A stretch of DNA of 64,000 nucleotides from Ramlibacter tataouinensis TTB310 (GTDB taxonomy: Bacteria > Pseudomonadota > Gammaproteobacteria > Burkholderiales > Burkholderiaceae_C). The translations under genes were made by a program, and so were the position numbers. The number at the start of each line of letters is the position of its first letter. The stretch's first letter is position 1. The stretch is from contig NC_015677.1 in the NCBI RefSeq assembly GCF_000215705.1, forward strand, positions 2,678,001 to 2,742,000, written 5' to 3'. Below are positions 52,365 through 63,405 of the stretch, piece after piece. The notes below the pieces were generated by a model. That model had not been told where the DNA came from. It did no database searches and saw only the letters and a list, made by a program, of their open reading frames with translations.

Positions 52365-53087
52365 TTAGACGTGTCGGCCATTGCGCTTCACCTCGTCGTA
52401 GGAAGCGATCTCCTTCCAGTAATGGTGTCCGTGTCTCATGTCCTGCTTCACGGCGTAGAAGAGCCGCTCGTACGGCTCTCCGCGATTTGCAAAGTGGCAG
52501 AAGATGTGCGGAAGGTAGTAATACTCATCGCCTCTTACGTTCATCGATTCAATGAAGTCGTACGGAATTTCTCCGGTGAGCATCGTGGTGAACTCGCTCT
52601 TCTCGCCCTTAGCATAGTCGGCGAGCCGCGGTCCTTGGGGCGTGTCAATCATCCCGTGCCACCCGAGACCAACGATGATGCCCTTGTGGTAGGTATCCAG
52701 GAGACCTACCTTGAACCAAGGCGAAATGCCGGGCCGTTCCTTCGCGTTCGGGTAATCGTCGAGTCGATTCACGTGACGGATGATCACGTCTTTCCGGAGA
52801 TCTTCGGCGCGGCAGCGGTCGATCTCCTCGCGGAATTGCACACGAAGCGCCTCGTGATGGCGAACTCGTTCCGACGGAGTACGTTCAACCCCCTCGGTCT
52901 TGAACAAGCGCCCTTCATACCGGCGATAAATCTCCGTAACCGCGAACACCGCGCCGGCGGAAGCCAAGTAGGGTTCGTAAGGACCTTTCGGCTCACGCAG
53001 CCAAAGAGCAACAAGGACCAAGGTGGCCAACCCGGCGAGAAGCTCGATCGCGACGACTACGTGCGTACGGATTGGAAGGCGCTGCAT
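52365..53087 (-). CDS. Cassette membrane-anchored protein, 240 residues
   Basis: Not recognised. An N-terminal hydrophobic hairpin (VVVAIELLAGLATLVLVALW and LASAGAVFAVTEIY) anchors a soluble domain of about 180 residues rich in charged and aromatic residues (RLDDYPNAKERPGISPWFKV, GLLDTYHKGIIVGLGWHGMI, EYYYLPHIFCHFANRG). ATG 53087 starts two bases from the core GTTAGAC and the stop TAA is part of the attC core (GTCTAA), a textbook single-gene cassette. Closest to the presumed integrase side. Confidence 0.75.
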   Translation of the reverse strand: MQRLPIRTHVVVAIELLAGLATLVLVALWLREPKGPYEPYLASAGAVFAVTEIYRRYEGRLFKTEGVERTPSERVRHHEALRVQFREEIDRCRAEDLRKDVIIRHVNRLDDYPNAKERPGISPWFKVGLLDTYHKGIIVGLGWHGMIDTPQGPRLADYAKGEKSEFTTMLTGEIPYDFIESMNVRGDEYYYLPHIFCHFANRGEPYERLFYAVKQDMRHGHHYWKEIASYDEVKRNGRHV

Positions 53088-53088
53088 C

Positions 53089-53130
53089 GTCTAACGTGAT
53101 GTAGCGGTCAAAGCTGACCGATAACATGGC
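53089..53130 (-). repeat. Array boundary core site H
   Basis: GTCTAAC (53089-53095) is followed by GCGGTCA/TGACCG (53103-53121), an inverted repeat, but no matching right-hand GTTRRRY core is found. It may be a decayed attC or the attachment site to which the first cassette was joined. Confidence 0.4.
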
Positions 53131-53408
53131 TGCCAATTCACCTGCCGTTCCCTCCCCGCTTGTCTAAGTGCTTGTTCTAGCACAGCAAACCGTCGTGGTC
53201 ATCCTCTTTCCGCAAAAGACGGCCGCCGGTTACCCAGCAAAACCGACCGATAACATCGGTGCTGTCCATGTATCAGGACTGCGCACAAAGCCGAATCACC
53301 AGAGTCGGCGCGGGTTTGCCAGCTGCCGCCCTCGGGCCGCGGCGTTATCAGCCACGACAAAGGCAGCAAGCGTGCCGCCAGCGCCACACGACTGGCGGCG
53401 GGTACTCC
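53096..53408. other. Non-coding gap between array and parC
   Basis: About 310 bp with no supported gene. GACCGATAACAT occurs twice (53116-53127 and 53245-53256), the second inside the palindrome ACCGATAACATCGGT. No intI remnant or parC terminator was recognised. Confidence 0.5.
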
Positions 53409-55778
<2,370 letters not shown>

Positions 55779-55806
55779 GGGATCGCGAAAACGGAAAAAA
55801 GGAGGT

Positions 55807-56973
55807 CTATCGCCGCAGCTCTTCCGGGGCCAGCGCATGGATGCGGCGCTCGCCGCCGGCCACCAGCTGCTCGTCCATGCGGCTGGACAGCCGCTGCAGC
55901 AGGGTGGCCGCCGGCACGTCCTCCACCGGCACGGCGCACAGCACGATGCGAAAGCGCAGGAACTCGGTCAGCGCCATGCGCAGCGGCTCCTTGAGGCCGG
56001 CCACCAGGATGCGGCTGGCGATGTTGGCCGTGGCCTCGGGCACCGAGGCGCCCTCGGCCAGCACGGCGATGCGCACCGGGCCCAGGCGCGCGGCGACGTC
56101 TCCATCGCCCATGGCGCCGCGGATGCGCGCCGCAGCCTCCACCACCGCCGACCCGGCCACCTCGGACCCCAGCTCGGTCGCGAGGCGGCTCAGGTCCTCG
56201 ATGTGCACCAGCAGCAGCACGCTGGGGTGGCGGTAGCGCTTCATCATCAGGCGCGCGGCGTTCACGCGCTCGGCCAGCACCAGCGGGGTGGCCAGTCCGG
56301 TCAGCGGGTCCTGCCGGTTGCGCGCGTCCGAACGCACGCGGTTCTCGCCGAACAGCCGGCTGCGCCAGAGCGTGGCCAGGAACACCAGCGCCGACCACAG
56401 GGCCAGCCAGCCGCCCAGCGTCAGCACCTCGGTGCCGCGGCCCATGTCGGCGCCGTGCCAGGCGGCCTCGCCGGCGGCCGCCGCCAGCGCGGCCAGGCCG
56501 GCGGCCAGCCACCAGATCCAGGGCCGGCTCTGCCGCCAGGCGCGCAGCAGCATCAGCAGGCTCATGCCGCCCGCAGCGGCCAGCGCCGGCGGCCACAGCC
56601 ACAGCTCCCAGCCCATGGCGCCCATGGCCAGCGCCAGCGCCGGCAGGACCGCGATGCAGATGCCCAGCAGCCAGGGGCGCAATCCCCGCAAGGCCCCCAC
56701 GTGGTGGGTCAGGTCGCGCAGCTGCAGGCCCGCCACCGCCAGCAGCAGCACCAGGGCGGCCTGGGCGACGTCGCGCTGCCCGCCCACGTACAGCTGCAGG
56801 GCCAGCACGCCCAGGGTGGTCGCCGCCGCATGCAGCAGCAGCGGCCGCTCGCGGTAGACGTTGGCCAGCACCACGCTCAGGCAGACCAGCAGCACCAGCG
56901 CGCCGGCGAACACGCCCAGCGCCACCCACTGCACCGGCTCGTGCAGGCCCATGGCGCGGGTGACCTCATCCAC
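55807..56973 (-). CDS. Membrane protein with degenerate GGDEF domain
   Basis: 388 residues: six to seven N-terminal hydrophobic helices (to about 215) and a cytoplasmic domain that begins like a diguanylate cyclase ([20 protein letters not shown]). Where GGDEF should occur the sequence reads [15 protein letters not shown], so the catalytic Gly-Gly-Asp-Glu-Phe is lost and no c-di-GMP synthesis is expected. It may sense or scaffold. It lies 28 bp upstream of parC and 18 bp downstream of the GNAT gene on the same strand, an unusual operon partner for topoisomerase IV. Confidence 0.8.
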   Translation of the reverse strand: MDEVTRAMGLHEPVQWVALGVFAGALVLLVCLSVVLANVYRERPLLLHAAATTLGVLALQLYVGGQRDVAQAALVLLLAVAGLQLRDLTHHVGALRGLRPWLLGICIAVLPALALAMGAMGWELWLWPPALAAAGGMSLLMLLRAWRQSRPWIWWLAAGLAALAAAAGEAAWHGADMGRGTEVLTLGGWLALWSALVFLATLWRSRLFGENRVRSDARNRQDPLTGLATPLVLAERVNAARLMMKRYRHPSVLLLVHIEDLSRLATELGSEVAGSAVVEAAARIRGAMGDGDVAARLGPVRIAVLAEGASVPEATANIASRILVAGLKEPLRMALTEFLRFRIVLCAVPVEDVPAATLLQRLSSRMDEQLVAGGERRIHALAPEELRR

Positions 56974-56991
56974 GGTGCACCACGGCCCGCC

Positions 56992-57552
56992 TCACGCGGG
57001 CAGCTCCAGCGCCTGCGCGCGGCGCGCCAGGAACTCGGGCTGCAGCATGGACATGACGATGAGGGAGGTGAAGCCGTCCTGCGTGCGCACCGATTCGCGC
57101 AAGGTGCCCTCGACCACGAAGCCCTCGCTGTCGTACAGCGCCTTGGCTCGCGTGTTGCGAACCTTCACGTCCAGCCAGAAGCGGTGCGCGCCCAGGTCGT
57201 CGAAGGCCACCTTCTTGGCGTAGCGCAGGGCGGCACGGCCCACGCCGCCGCCCTGGGCCTGCACCACCATGCGCTTGAGCTCCAGCGACTGGTGCGGGCT
57301 CTTGCAGCCGATCAGGATCAGGAAGCCGGCCGAGGCCAGCGCGTCGCCGCTCTCGATGATGAAGTGCCGGAAGTCCGGGAAGCGGATCGCGGCCTCGTGC
57401 TGCGTGCGCTCCCAGGGCGTGATGTACGGCAGGTTGGCCGGGTCCTGCTCCAGCGAGACCACGTACTCGAGGTCGCTCTGCATGGTGGGCCGCAGGCGCA
57501 CGCGGGCAGGCACGGCGTCGCGGGGTACTGATGCGGGGTCGGCCGGTGTCAT
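56992..57552 (-). CDS. GNAT acetyltransferase, RimJ/RimL-like
   Basis: 186-residue GNAT enzyme. RLRPTMQSDLEYVVSLEQDP opens the fold; the acetyl-CoA pyrophosphate loop is VVQAQGGGVGRAALRYAKKV, and AHRFWLDVKVRNTRAKALYD plus SEGFVVEGTLRESVRTQDGF complete strands of the RimJ/RimL group that acetylate protein N-termini or small amines. Target unknown. Sits 7 bp after parE in the operon. Confidence 0.87.
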   Translation of the reverse strand: MTPADPASVPRDAVPARVRLRPTMQSDLEYVVSLEQDPANLPYITPWERTQHEAAIRFPDFRHFIIESGDALASAGFLILIGCKSPHQSLELKRMVVQAQGGGVGRAALRYAKKVAFDDLGAHRFWLDVKVRNTRAKALYDSEGFVVEGTLRESVRTQDGFTSLIVMSMLQPEFLARRAQALELPA

Positions 57553-57559
57553 GCGGGGC

Positions 57560-59527
57560 CTAGATGTCGATTTCTACCGCGTCGCCGTGCAGCTCCATCA
57601 GCTCGCGGCGCGCGGCGGCCTCGCCCTTGCCCATGAGCTTGGTGATCAGGCTCTCGGTGCCGGAGAAGTCGAACCTGCCCAGCTGCACCGGCAGCAAGCG
57701 CCGGGTGTCGGGGTTGAGCGTGGTCTCCCACAGCTGCTCGGCGCTCATCTCGCCCAGGCCCTTGAAGCGGCTGATGCTCCAGGCGCCTTCCTTGACGCCC
57801 TCCTTGCGCAGCTTGTCCAGGATGGCGGTGAGCTCGCCCTCGTCCAGCGCGTACTGCTTGCCGGCCGGCTTCTTGCCGCGCGCCGGCGTGTCCACCCGGA
57901 ACAGCGGCGGCCGCGCCACGTACACGTGGCCGGTGTCGATCAGCTTGGGGAAGTGGCGGAAGAACAGCGTCAGCAGCAGCACCTGGATGTGCGAGCCGTC
58001 CACGTCGGCATCGGACAGGATGCAGACCTTGCCGTAGCGCAGGCCCGACAGGTCGGGCGTGTCGTTGGGGCCGTGCGGGTCCACGCCGATGGCCACGGCG
58101 ATGTCGTGGATCTCGGTGTTGGCGAACAGGCGGTCGCGCTCCACCTCCCAGGTGTTGAGCACCTTGCCGCGCAGCGGCAGCACGGCCTGGCACTCCTTGT
58201 CGCGGCCCATCTTGGCGCTGCCGCCAGCCGAGTCGCCCTCGACCAGGAACACCTCGTTGTGGCCGATGTCGCGGCTTTCGCAGTCCGTGAGCTTGCCCGG
58301 CAGCACGGCCACGCCCGAGCCCTTGCGCTTCTCGACCTTCTGGCCGGCCTTCTGGCGCGTCTGCGCCGCCTTGATCGCCAGTTCGGCCAGCTTCCTGCCG
58401 TAGTCCACGTGCTGGTTGAGCCACAGCTCCAGCGCCGGGCGCACGAAGCTGGACACCAGCCGCACCGCGTCGCGCGAATTCAGCCTTTCCTTGATCTGGC
58501 CCTGGAACTGCGGGTCCAGCACCTTGGCGCTGAGCACGTAGGAAGCCCGGGCGAACACGTCCTCGGGCAGCAGCTTGACGCCCTTGGGCAGCAGCGAATG
58601 CAGCTCGATGAAGCTCTTGACGGCGTTGAACAGCCCGTCGCGCAGGCCGCTGTCGTGCGTGCCGCCGGCGCTGGTCGGGATGAGGTTGACGTAGCTCTCG
58701 CGCACCGGCGCGCCGTCCTCGGTGAAGGCCACGCACCACTGGGCGCCCTCGCCCTCGGCGAAGGTCTCGTTGCTGTCGGCGAAGCCCTCGCCCTCGAACA
58801 GCGGGATCACCGGGTCGGCCGTCAGCGTCTGCATCAGGTAGTCGCGCAGACCGCCCTTGTACTGCCAGGTCTGGGTTTCCTTGGCCTTCTCGTTGACCAG
58901 GGACACGGTGACGCCGGGCATCAGCACGGCCTTGCTGCGCAGCAGGTGGGCCAGCTCGGCCATCGGCAGCTGGGAGGATTCGAAGTACTTGCCGTCGGGC
59001 CAGACGCGCACCGTGGTGCCCTGGCGCCGGTCGCCCTCGCCGGCCTTGCGCAGCCTGAGCCGCTCGATCACGTCGCCGCCCGAGAACACCAGCGTCGCGA
59101 CCTGGCCCTCCCGGTGGCTGGTCACCTCCAGCCGCTTGGCCAGGGCGTTGGTCACCGACACGCCCACGCCGTGCAGGCCGCCGGAGAAGCTGTAGGCGCC
59201 GCCCTTGCCCTTGTCGAACTTGCCGCCGGCGTGCAGCCGGGTGAACACCAGCTCGATGACCGGCGCCTTCTCCTCGGGGTGCAGGCCGAACGGGATGCCC
59301 CGGCCGTCGTCCTCGACGCTGACCGAGCCGTCGGCATGCAGCGTGACCTTGATGCGCTTGCCGTGCCCGGCCAGGGCCTCGTCGGCGGCGTTGTCCAGCA
59401 CCTCCTGCACGATGTGCAGGGGGTTGTCGGTGCGCGTGTACATGCCCGGCCGCTGCTTGACGGGCTCCAGGCCCTTGAGCACGCGGATCGAGCCCTCGGA
59501 ATACTCGGTGGAAGGTTTGGTCGCCAT
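57560..59527 (-). CDS. parE: DNA topoisomerase IV subunit B
   Basis: ATPase subunit of topoisomerase IV, 655 residues. GHKL ATPase: VLDNAADEALAGHGKRIKVT, EDDGRGIPFGLHPEEKAPVI and SGGLHGVGVSVTNALAKRLE; transducer with NTKxxx-type Lys region; TOPRIM with EVFLVEGDSAGGSAKMGRDK and ILSDADVDGSHIQVLLLTLF; C-terminal RFKGLGEMSAEQLWETTLNP. ATG 59527 gives MATKPSTEYSEGSIRVLKGL. First gene of the parE-GNAT-GGDEF-parC operon; the upstream 160 bp separate it from the divergent MFS gene. Confidence 0.96.
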   Translation of the reverse strand: MATKPSTEYSEGSIRVLKGLEPVKQRPGMYTRTDNPLHIVQEVLDNAADEALAGHGKRIKVTLHADGSVSVEDDGRGIPFGLHPEEKAPVIELVFTRLHAGGKFDKGKGGAYSFSGGLHGVGVSVTNALAKRLEVTSHREGQVATLVFSGGDVIERLRLRKAGEGDRRQGTTVRVWPDGKYFESSQLPMAELAHLLRSKAVLMPGVTVSLVNEKAKETQTWQYKGGLRDYLMQTLTADPVIPLFEGEGFADSNETFAEGEGAQWCVAFTEDGAPVRESYVNLIPTSAGGTHDSGLRDGLFNAVKSFIELHSLLPKGVKLLPEDVFARASYVLSAKVLDPQFQGQIKERLNSRDAVRLVSSFVRPALELWLNQHVDYGRKLAELAIKAAQTRQKAGQKVEKRKGSGVAVLPGKLTDCESRDIGHNEVFLVEGDSAGGSAKMGRDKECQAVLPLRGKVLNTWEVERDRLFANTEIHDIAVAIGVDPHGPNDTPDLSGLRYGKVCILSDADVDGSHIQVLLLTLFFRHFPKLIDTGHVYVARPPLFRVDTPARGKKPAGKQYALDEGELTAILDKLRKEGVKEGAWSISRFKGLGEMSAEQLWETTLNPDTRRLLPVQLGRFDFSGTESLITKLMGKGEAAARRELMELHGDAVEIDI

Positions 59528-59686
59528 GCGAGCGCGGATTGTAGTCATGGCTCGGCCGGGAAACTGGATGAAATTACAGCATCTGCGGCGTGCATGCCAC
59601 GGTCTCATCAATCCGTGTCCAAAGTTTCATGAATGCCGCCCCGGGCGCGACAGTCGGTGCGCCGCCGCTTTCGCTACAGTCGCCGG

Positions 59687-60904
59687 ATGTCTTCCGCGCC
59701 CAAACTGTCCATGGCCCAGGTGCTCGCCTGCGGCGCCGCCATCGTCACCCTGTCCATGGGCATCCGCCACGGCTTCGGCCTGTGGCTGCAGCCCATCACC
59801 CAGGCCCAGGGCTGGACGCGCGAGACCTTCGCCTTCGCCATCGCCATCCAGAACCTGGCCTGGGGCTGCTTCGGCATCTTCGCCGGCATGCTGGCCGACC
59901 GCTTCGGCGCCTCCCGCGTGCTGGTCGGCGGCGCCGTGCTGTACGCCCTGGGCCTGGCCGGCATGGCGCTGTCGCCCAACGCGCTGCTGTTCGCGCTGAC
60001 GGCCGGCGTGCTGATCGGCGCGGCCCAGGCCGGCACGACCTACGCGGTCATCTACGGGATCATCGGCCGGCAGATCGATCCGGCCAAGCGGTCGTGGGCG
60101 ATGGGCGTGGCGGCGGCCGCCGGCTCGTTCGGCCAGTTCCTCATGGTGCCGGTGGAAGGCTTCCTGATCTCCGGCCTGGGCTGGCAGCAGGCGCTGCTGG
60201 TGCTGGCCGCGGCGGTGCTGCTGATCGCCCCCCTCGCCCTGGGCGTGCGCGAGCCGGGCTTCGCCGGCGGCGGCGCCCCGGTGCGCGAGCAGACCATCGC
60301 CCAGGCGCTGCGCGAGGCCTTCAGGTACCCCAGCTTCCAGCTGCTGATGGCCGGCTACTTCGTCTGCGGCTTCCAGGTGGTGTTCATCGGCGTGCACATG
60401 CCCAGCTACCTCAAGGACAAGGGCCTGTCGCCCCAGGTGGCCAGCTACGCGCTGGCGCTGATCGGCCTGTTCAACGTGTTCGGCACCTACATCGCCGGCT
60501 CGCTGGGCCAGAAGCTGGCCAAACGCAAGATCCTGGCGTTCATCTACCTGGCGCGCTCCGTGGCCATTGCCGCCTTCCTGTGGGCGCCGCTGTCGCCGAT
60601 GTCGGTGTACCTGTTCTCGGCGGTCATGGGACTGCTGTGGCTGTCCACGGTGCCGGTCACCAACGCGGCGGTGGCGGGCATCTTCGGCGTGGCCCACCTG
60701 TCCATGCTCAGCGGCTTCGTGTTCTTCAGCCACCAGATCGGCTCCTTCATGGGCGTGTGGCTGGGTGGCCTGCTGTACGACCGCACCGGCAGCTACGACA
60801 TCGTCTGGTGGCTCGCCATCGCCCTGGGCGTGTTTGCCGCCATCGTCAACCTGCCGGTGCGCGAGGCGCCGATCCGCCGGCAGCCCATGCCCCAGGCGGC
60901 ATGA
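59687..60904 (+). CDS. MFS transporter
   Basis: 12-helix major facilitator protein, 405 residues. The first loop carries FAGMLADRFGASRVLVGGAV (MFS A-like motif GxLaDrxGxkxx) and the second half GQKLAKRKILAFIYLARS in the equivalent position. The N-terminal RHGFGLWLQPITQAQGWTRE resembles the subfamily of monocarboxylate/oxalate-formate type carriers. Substrate cannot be predicted. ATG 59687 was selected; the longer frame is Arg-rich. Confidence 0.87.
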   Translation: MSSAPKLSMAQVLACGAAIVTLSMGIRHGFGLWLQPITQAQGWTRETFAFAIAIQNLAWGCFGIFAGMLADRFGASRVLVGGAVLYALGLAGMALSPNALLFALTAGVLIGAAQAGTTYAVIYGIIGRQIDPAKRSWAMGVAAAAGSFGQFLMVPVEGFLISGLGWQQALLVLAAAVLLIAPLALGVREPGFAGGGAPVREQTIAQALREAFRYPSFQLLMAGYFVCGFQVVFIGVHMPSYLKDKGLSPQVASYALALIGLFNVFGTYIAGSLGQKLAKRKILAFIYLARSVAIAAFLWAPLSPMSVYLFSAVMGLLWLSTVPVTNAAVAGIFGVAHLSMLSGFVFFSHQIGSFMGVWLGGLLYDRTGSYDIVWWLAIALGVFAAIVNLPVREAPIRRQPMPQAA

Positions 60905-60962
60905 GCCGCCCGGCCGTTCCGAAGGCTCATGGCACCGCAGCCCGCAGGGCGGAGGTTGTCCA

Positions 60963-61103
60963 ATGACTCCCATGGCGCCGCGCACCCGCAAGCTGCTGGC
61001 CTGGGGCGCGGTCGCGGCCGCCTTGGCGGCGGTGTTTGCCCTGTACACGCAGCCCGCGGTCATGGTGACACTGGCCGACCAGGTCTGGGCCTGCTTCAAC
61101 TGA
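60963..61103 (+). CDS. Small membrane peptide, 46 residues
   Basis: Not recognised. One hydrophobic helix (LLAWGAVAAALAAVFALY) with a basic N-terminus (APRTRK) and a short tail ending VWACFN. GGCGGAGG lies eight bases before the ATG, so translation is well supported. It is placed 58 bp after the MFS gene and 4 bp before the SDR gene, hence part of their transcript. Confidence 0.6.
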   Translation: MTPMAPRTRKLLAWGAVAAALAAVFALYTQPAVMVTLADQVWACFN

Positions 61104-61107
61104 ACCG

Positions 61108-61914
61108 ATGAAAACCTGCGTGATCACCGGTGCCTCCGACGGCATCGGCGCCGAGATGGCGCGCCAGCTGGCCGCGCGAGGCGGCGTCTCCCTGGTCCTG
61201 GCGGCGCGCAATGCCGACAGGCTGGCCGCGGTGGCGGCGCAGTGCGAGCGCGCCGACGCGCCGGTGCTGGCTGTGCCCACCGACGTGGCCCTGGAGGCGC
61301 AGTGCCGCGCCCTGATCGACGCGGCGGTGGCGCGCTTCGGCCGGCTCGACGCCCTGGTGAACAATGCCGGCATCTCGGCCCAGGCCCTGCTGGAGCAGGT
61401 GCGCGCCGAGGACCTGCACTGGTATGAGGACCTGATGCGCGTCAACCTGTGGGGCAGCGTCTGGTGCACCCACGCGGCGCTGCCGCACCTGAAGGCCGCG
61501 CGCGGGCAGCTGGTGGCCGTGTCCTCGCTGGCCGGGCTGGTGGGCGTGCCGGGGCGCACCGCCTACAGCGCCAGCAAGTTCGCCATGACCGGCTTCTTCG
61601 AGGCGCTGCGCGCCGAACTCAAGCCGGCCGGGGTGGCGGTCACCATCGCCTACCCCGGCGTGGTGGCCACGCGCATCCGCCACCACGGGCTCAATGCCCG
61701 CGGCGAGCCCGCGGGCAGCAGCGGGCTCAAGGAGGACAAGGCCATGAGCGTGGAGGAATGCGCCCGGCTCATCATCCGCGGCATGGACCTCCGCCAGCGC
61801 GAGGTGGTGATGACCGCCCAGGGCAGGCTCGGCCGCTGGCTCAAGCTCATCGCGCCGGGCAAGGTGGAAGACCTGGCCCTGGCGGCCCTGAAACACGAAG
61901 TCCGGCCCTACTAG
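61108..61914 (+). CDS. Short-chain dehydrogenase/reductase
   Basis: NAD(P)H-dependent Rossmann enzyme of 268 residues. TGASDGIGAEMARQLAARGG is the nucleotide-binding loop, NNAGIS the central motif, catalytic Ser in LVAVSSLAGLVG and Tyr-Lys in YSASKFAM. Classical SDR; substrate unknown. A DUF-like C-terminal basic helix (LGRWLKLIAPGKVEDLA) could aid membrane contact. Followed 11 bp later by a methyltransferase gene. Confidence 0.93.
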   Translation: MKTCVITGASDGIGAEMARQLAARGGVSLVLAARNADRLAAVAAQCERADAPVLAVPTDVALEAQCRALIDAAVARFGRLDALVNNAGISAQALLEQVRAEDLHWYEDLMRVNLWGSVWCTHAALPHLKAARGQLVAVSSLAGLVGVPGRTAYSASKFAMTGFFEALRAELKPAGVAVTIAYPGVVATRIRHHGLNARGEPAGSSGLKEDKAMSVEECARLIIRGMDLRQREVVMTAQGRLGRWLKLIAPGKVEDLALAALKHEVRPY

Positions 61915-61925
61915 GCCCAGGCGCC

Positions 61926-62459
61926 ATGCACGGAACCGAAGCCCCTTCCCCCTGGGTCCAGCGCTGGAGCCACCTGGTGCCGCCGGGCCGGCCGGTGCTG
62001 GACGTGGCCTGCGGCCTGGGCCGCCACATGCGCTGGTTCCACGGGCGCGGCCACCCGGTGAGCGGCGTCGACCGGTCGCCCGAGGCGATCGCCGCCGTGG
62101 CGCCGCTGGGCGAGGCGGTGCAGGCCGACATCGAGAACGGCCCCTGGCCCTTCGCCAGCCGCCGCTTCGGCGGCGTGGTGGTGACCAACTATCTCTGGCG
62201 CGCCCTGCTGCCGGCCATCGTGGACAGCGTGGAGCCCGGCGGCGTGCTGATCTACGAGACCTTCGCGGCCGGCAACGAGACCGTGGGCAAGCCCTCGCGG
62301 CCCGACTTCCTGCTGCAGCCGGGCGAGCTGCTGGCGGCCTGCCGCGGCCTGCGCGTCGTGGCCTACGAGGACGGCTTCCTGGCGCCGCCGCGCTTCGTGC
62401 AGCGCATCGCCGCCGTGCGGATGGCGGATGAGGAACCCGCGGCCCGGTATGCGCTCTAG
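61926..62459 (+). CDS. Class I SAM-dependent methyltransferase
   Basis: 177-residue cytosolic methyltransferase-like protein. [19 protein letters not shown] is the SAM-binding motif [17 protein letters not shown] motif II region, and [20 protein letters not shown] resembles tellurite-resistance/TehB-like proteins. Substrate unknown. Gene ends 32 bp before dapA. Confidence 0.87.
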   Translation: MHGTEAPSPWVQRWSHLVPPGRPVLDVACGLGRHMRWFHGRGHPVSGVDRSPEAIAAVAPLGEAVQADIENGPWPFASRRFGGVVVTNYLWRALLPAIVDSVEPGGVLIYETFAAGNETVGKPSRPDFLLQPGELLAACRGLRVVAYEDGFLAPPRFVQRIAAVRMADEEPAARYAL

Positions 62460-62491
62460 TTAGAATCCTGCGTTCCCAACCGTCACCCTCC

Positions 62492-63379
62492 ATGAGACCG
62501 ATTACTGGCAGCATCGTGGCCCTGGCCACCCCGATGACCGATGACGGCGAGGTGGACTACCCCGGCCTGCGCAAGCTGATCGACTGGCACGTCGCCGAAG
62601 GCACCGACTGCATAGGCGTGGTCGGCACCACCGGCGAATCGCCCACCGTCAGCGTCGAGGAGCACCGCGAGATCATCCGCGTGTCGGTCGAGCACGCCGC
62701 CGGCCGCGTGCCCATCATGGCCGGCTGCGGCGCCAATTCCACAGCCGAGGCCGTGTCCCTGGCGAAGTTCGCCCGCTCGGTGGGCGCCGACTGCCAGCTG
62801 CAGGTCGTGCCCTACTACAACCGGCCCACCCAGCAGGGCCAGTACCTGCACTTCAAGGCGATCGCCGAGGCGGTGGGCGACCTGCCCATCGTGCTGTACA
62901 ACGTGCCGGGCCGCACCGTGGCCGATCTGCAGCACGACACCGTGCTGCGGCTGGCCGAGGTGCCGGGCATCGTGGGCATCAAGGAGGCCACCGGCAACAT
63001 CGAGCGAGCGCAGTGGCTGATCCGCGACGTGCCGCGCGGCTTCGCCGTCTACTCCGGCGACGACCCCACCGCCGTCGCGCTGATGCTGTGCGGCGGCCAG
63101 GGCAACGTGAGCGTCACCGCCAACGTGGCGCCGCGCCTGATGCACGATCTGTGCGTGGCCGCCATCGCCGGCGACCGCGACCGCGCGATGGAAATCCAGC
63201 GCCGGCTGATGCCCCTGCACCGCCACCTGTTCGTCGAGGCCAACCCCATCCCCGTGAAGTGGGCGATGGCGCGCATGGGCCTGTGCGGCCCGGCGCTGCG
63301 GCTGCCGATGACGCCGCTGGCGCCGGACCACCAGCCGGTGGTCGAGCAGGCGCTGAAGGCCTGCGGCCTGCTCGGCTGA
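62492..63379 (+). CDS. dapA: 4-hydroxy-tetrahydrodipicolinate synthase
   Basis: Condenses pyruvate with aspartate semialdehyde in the lysine/diaminopimelate pathway, 295 residues, full length. Family markers: [14 protein letters not shown], catalytic Tyr in [17 protein letters not shown], Schiff-base Lys in [11 protein letters not shown] and the Arg-containing [10 protein letters not shown]. It precedes bamC, the usual gene order in proteobacteria. Cytosolic homotetramer by family. Confidence 0.95.
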   Translation: MRPITGSIVALATPMTDDGEVDYPGLRKLIDWHVAEGTDCIGVVGTTGESPTVSVEEHREIIRVSVEHAAGRVPIMAGCGANSTAEAVSLAKFARSVGADCQLQVVPYYNRPTQQGQYLHFKAIAEAVGDLPIVLYNVPGRTVADLQHDTVLRLAEVPGIVGIKEATGNIERAQWLIRDVPRGFAVYSGDDPTAVALMLCGGQGNVSVTANVAPRLMHDLCVAAIAGDRDRAMEIQRRLMPLHRHLFVEANPIPVKWAMARMGLCGPALRLPMTPLAPDHQPVVEQALKACGLLG

Positions 63380-63405
63380 GCGGCCCAGCTACCAGAGAAA
63401 CAACC

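Larger units (their letters stand above)
50873..52370 (-). repeat. attC site G, split by an insertion sequence
   Basis: GTCTAACGTCGGAGTTGACC (50873 on) and the hairpin GGACGCCCTTGGGCGTCC (50922-50939) are the left part; ACGACCTGTTAGAC (52357-52370) is the right part. Together they would make a normal attC of about 90 bp. The IS lies between them at the position following GTATCGA. Confidence 0.82.
46307..53130 (-). mobile_element. Integron gene cassette array without a visible integrase
   Basis: Seven attC-type sites and one boundary core punctuate this stretch, with short palindromes between GTCTAAC-like and GTTAGAC-like cores. Read on the minus strand the sites fit the usual form (R'' GTCTAAC/ATCTAAC/ACATAAC, then a palindrome, then ACTCCGACGTTAGAC), and six of the cassette genes lie on that strand with stops in or next to the site. 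The region is clearly lower in GC than its surroundings. No tyrosine-recombinase intI gene is present up to parC, so this is a cluster of attC sites lacking an integrase, or its integrase has been lost or separated. Confidence 0.85.

Noticed and set aside
53096..53408. Search for an integron integrase or attI next to the array
   Set aside because: No tyrosine-recombinase motif or frame of suitable length on either strand.
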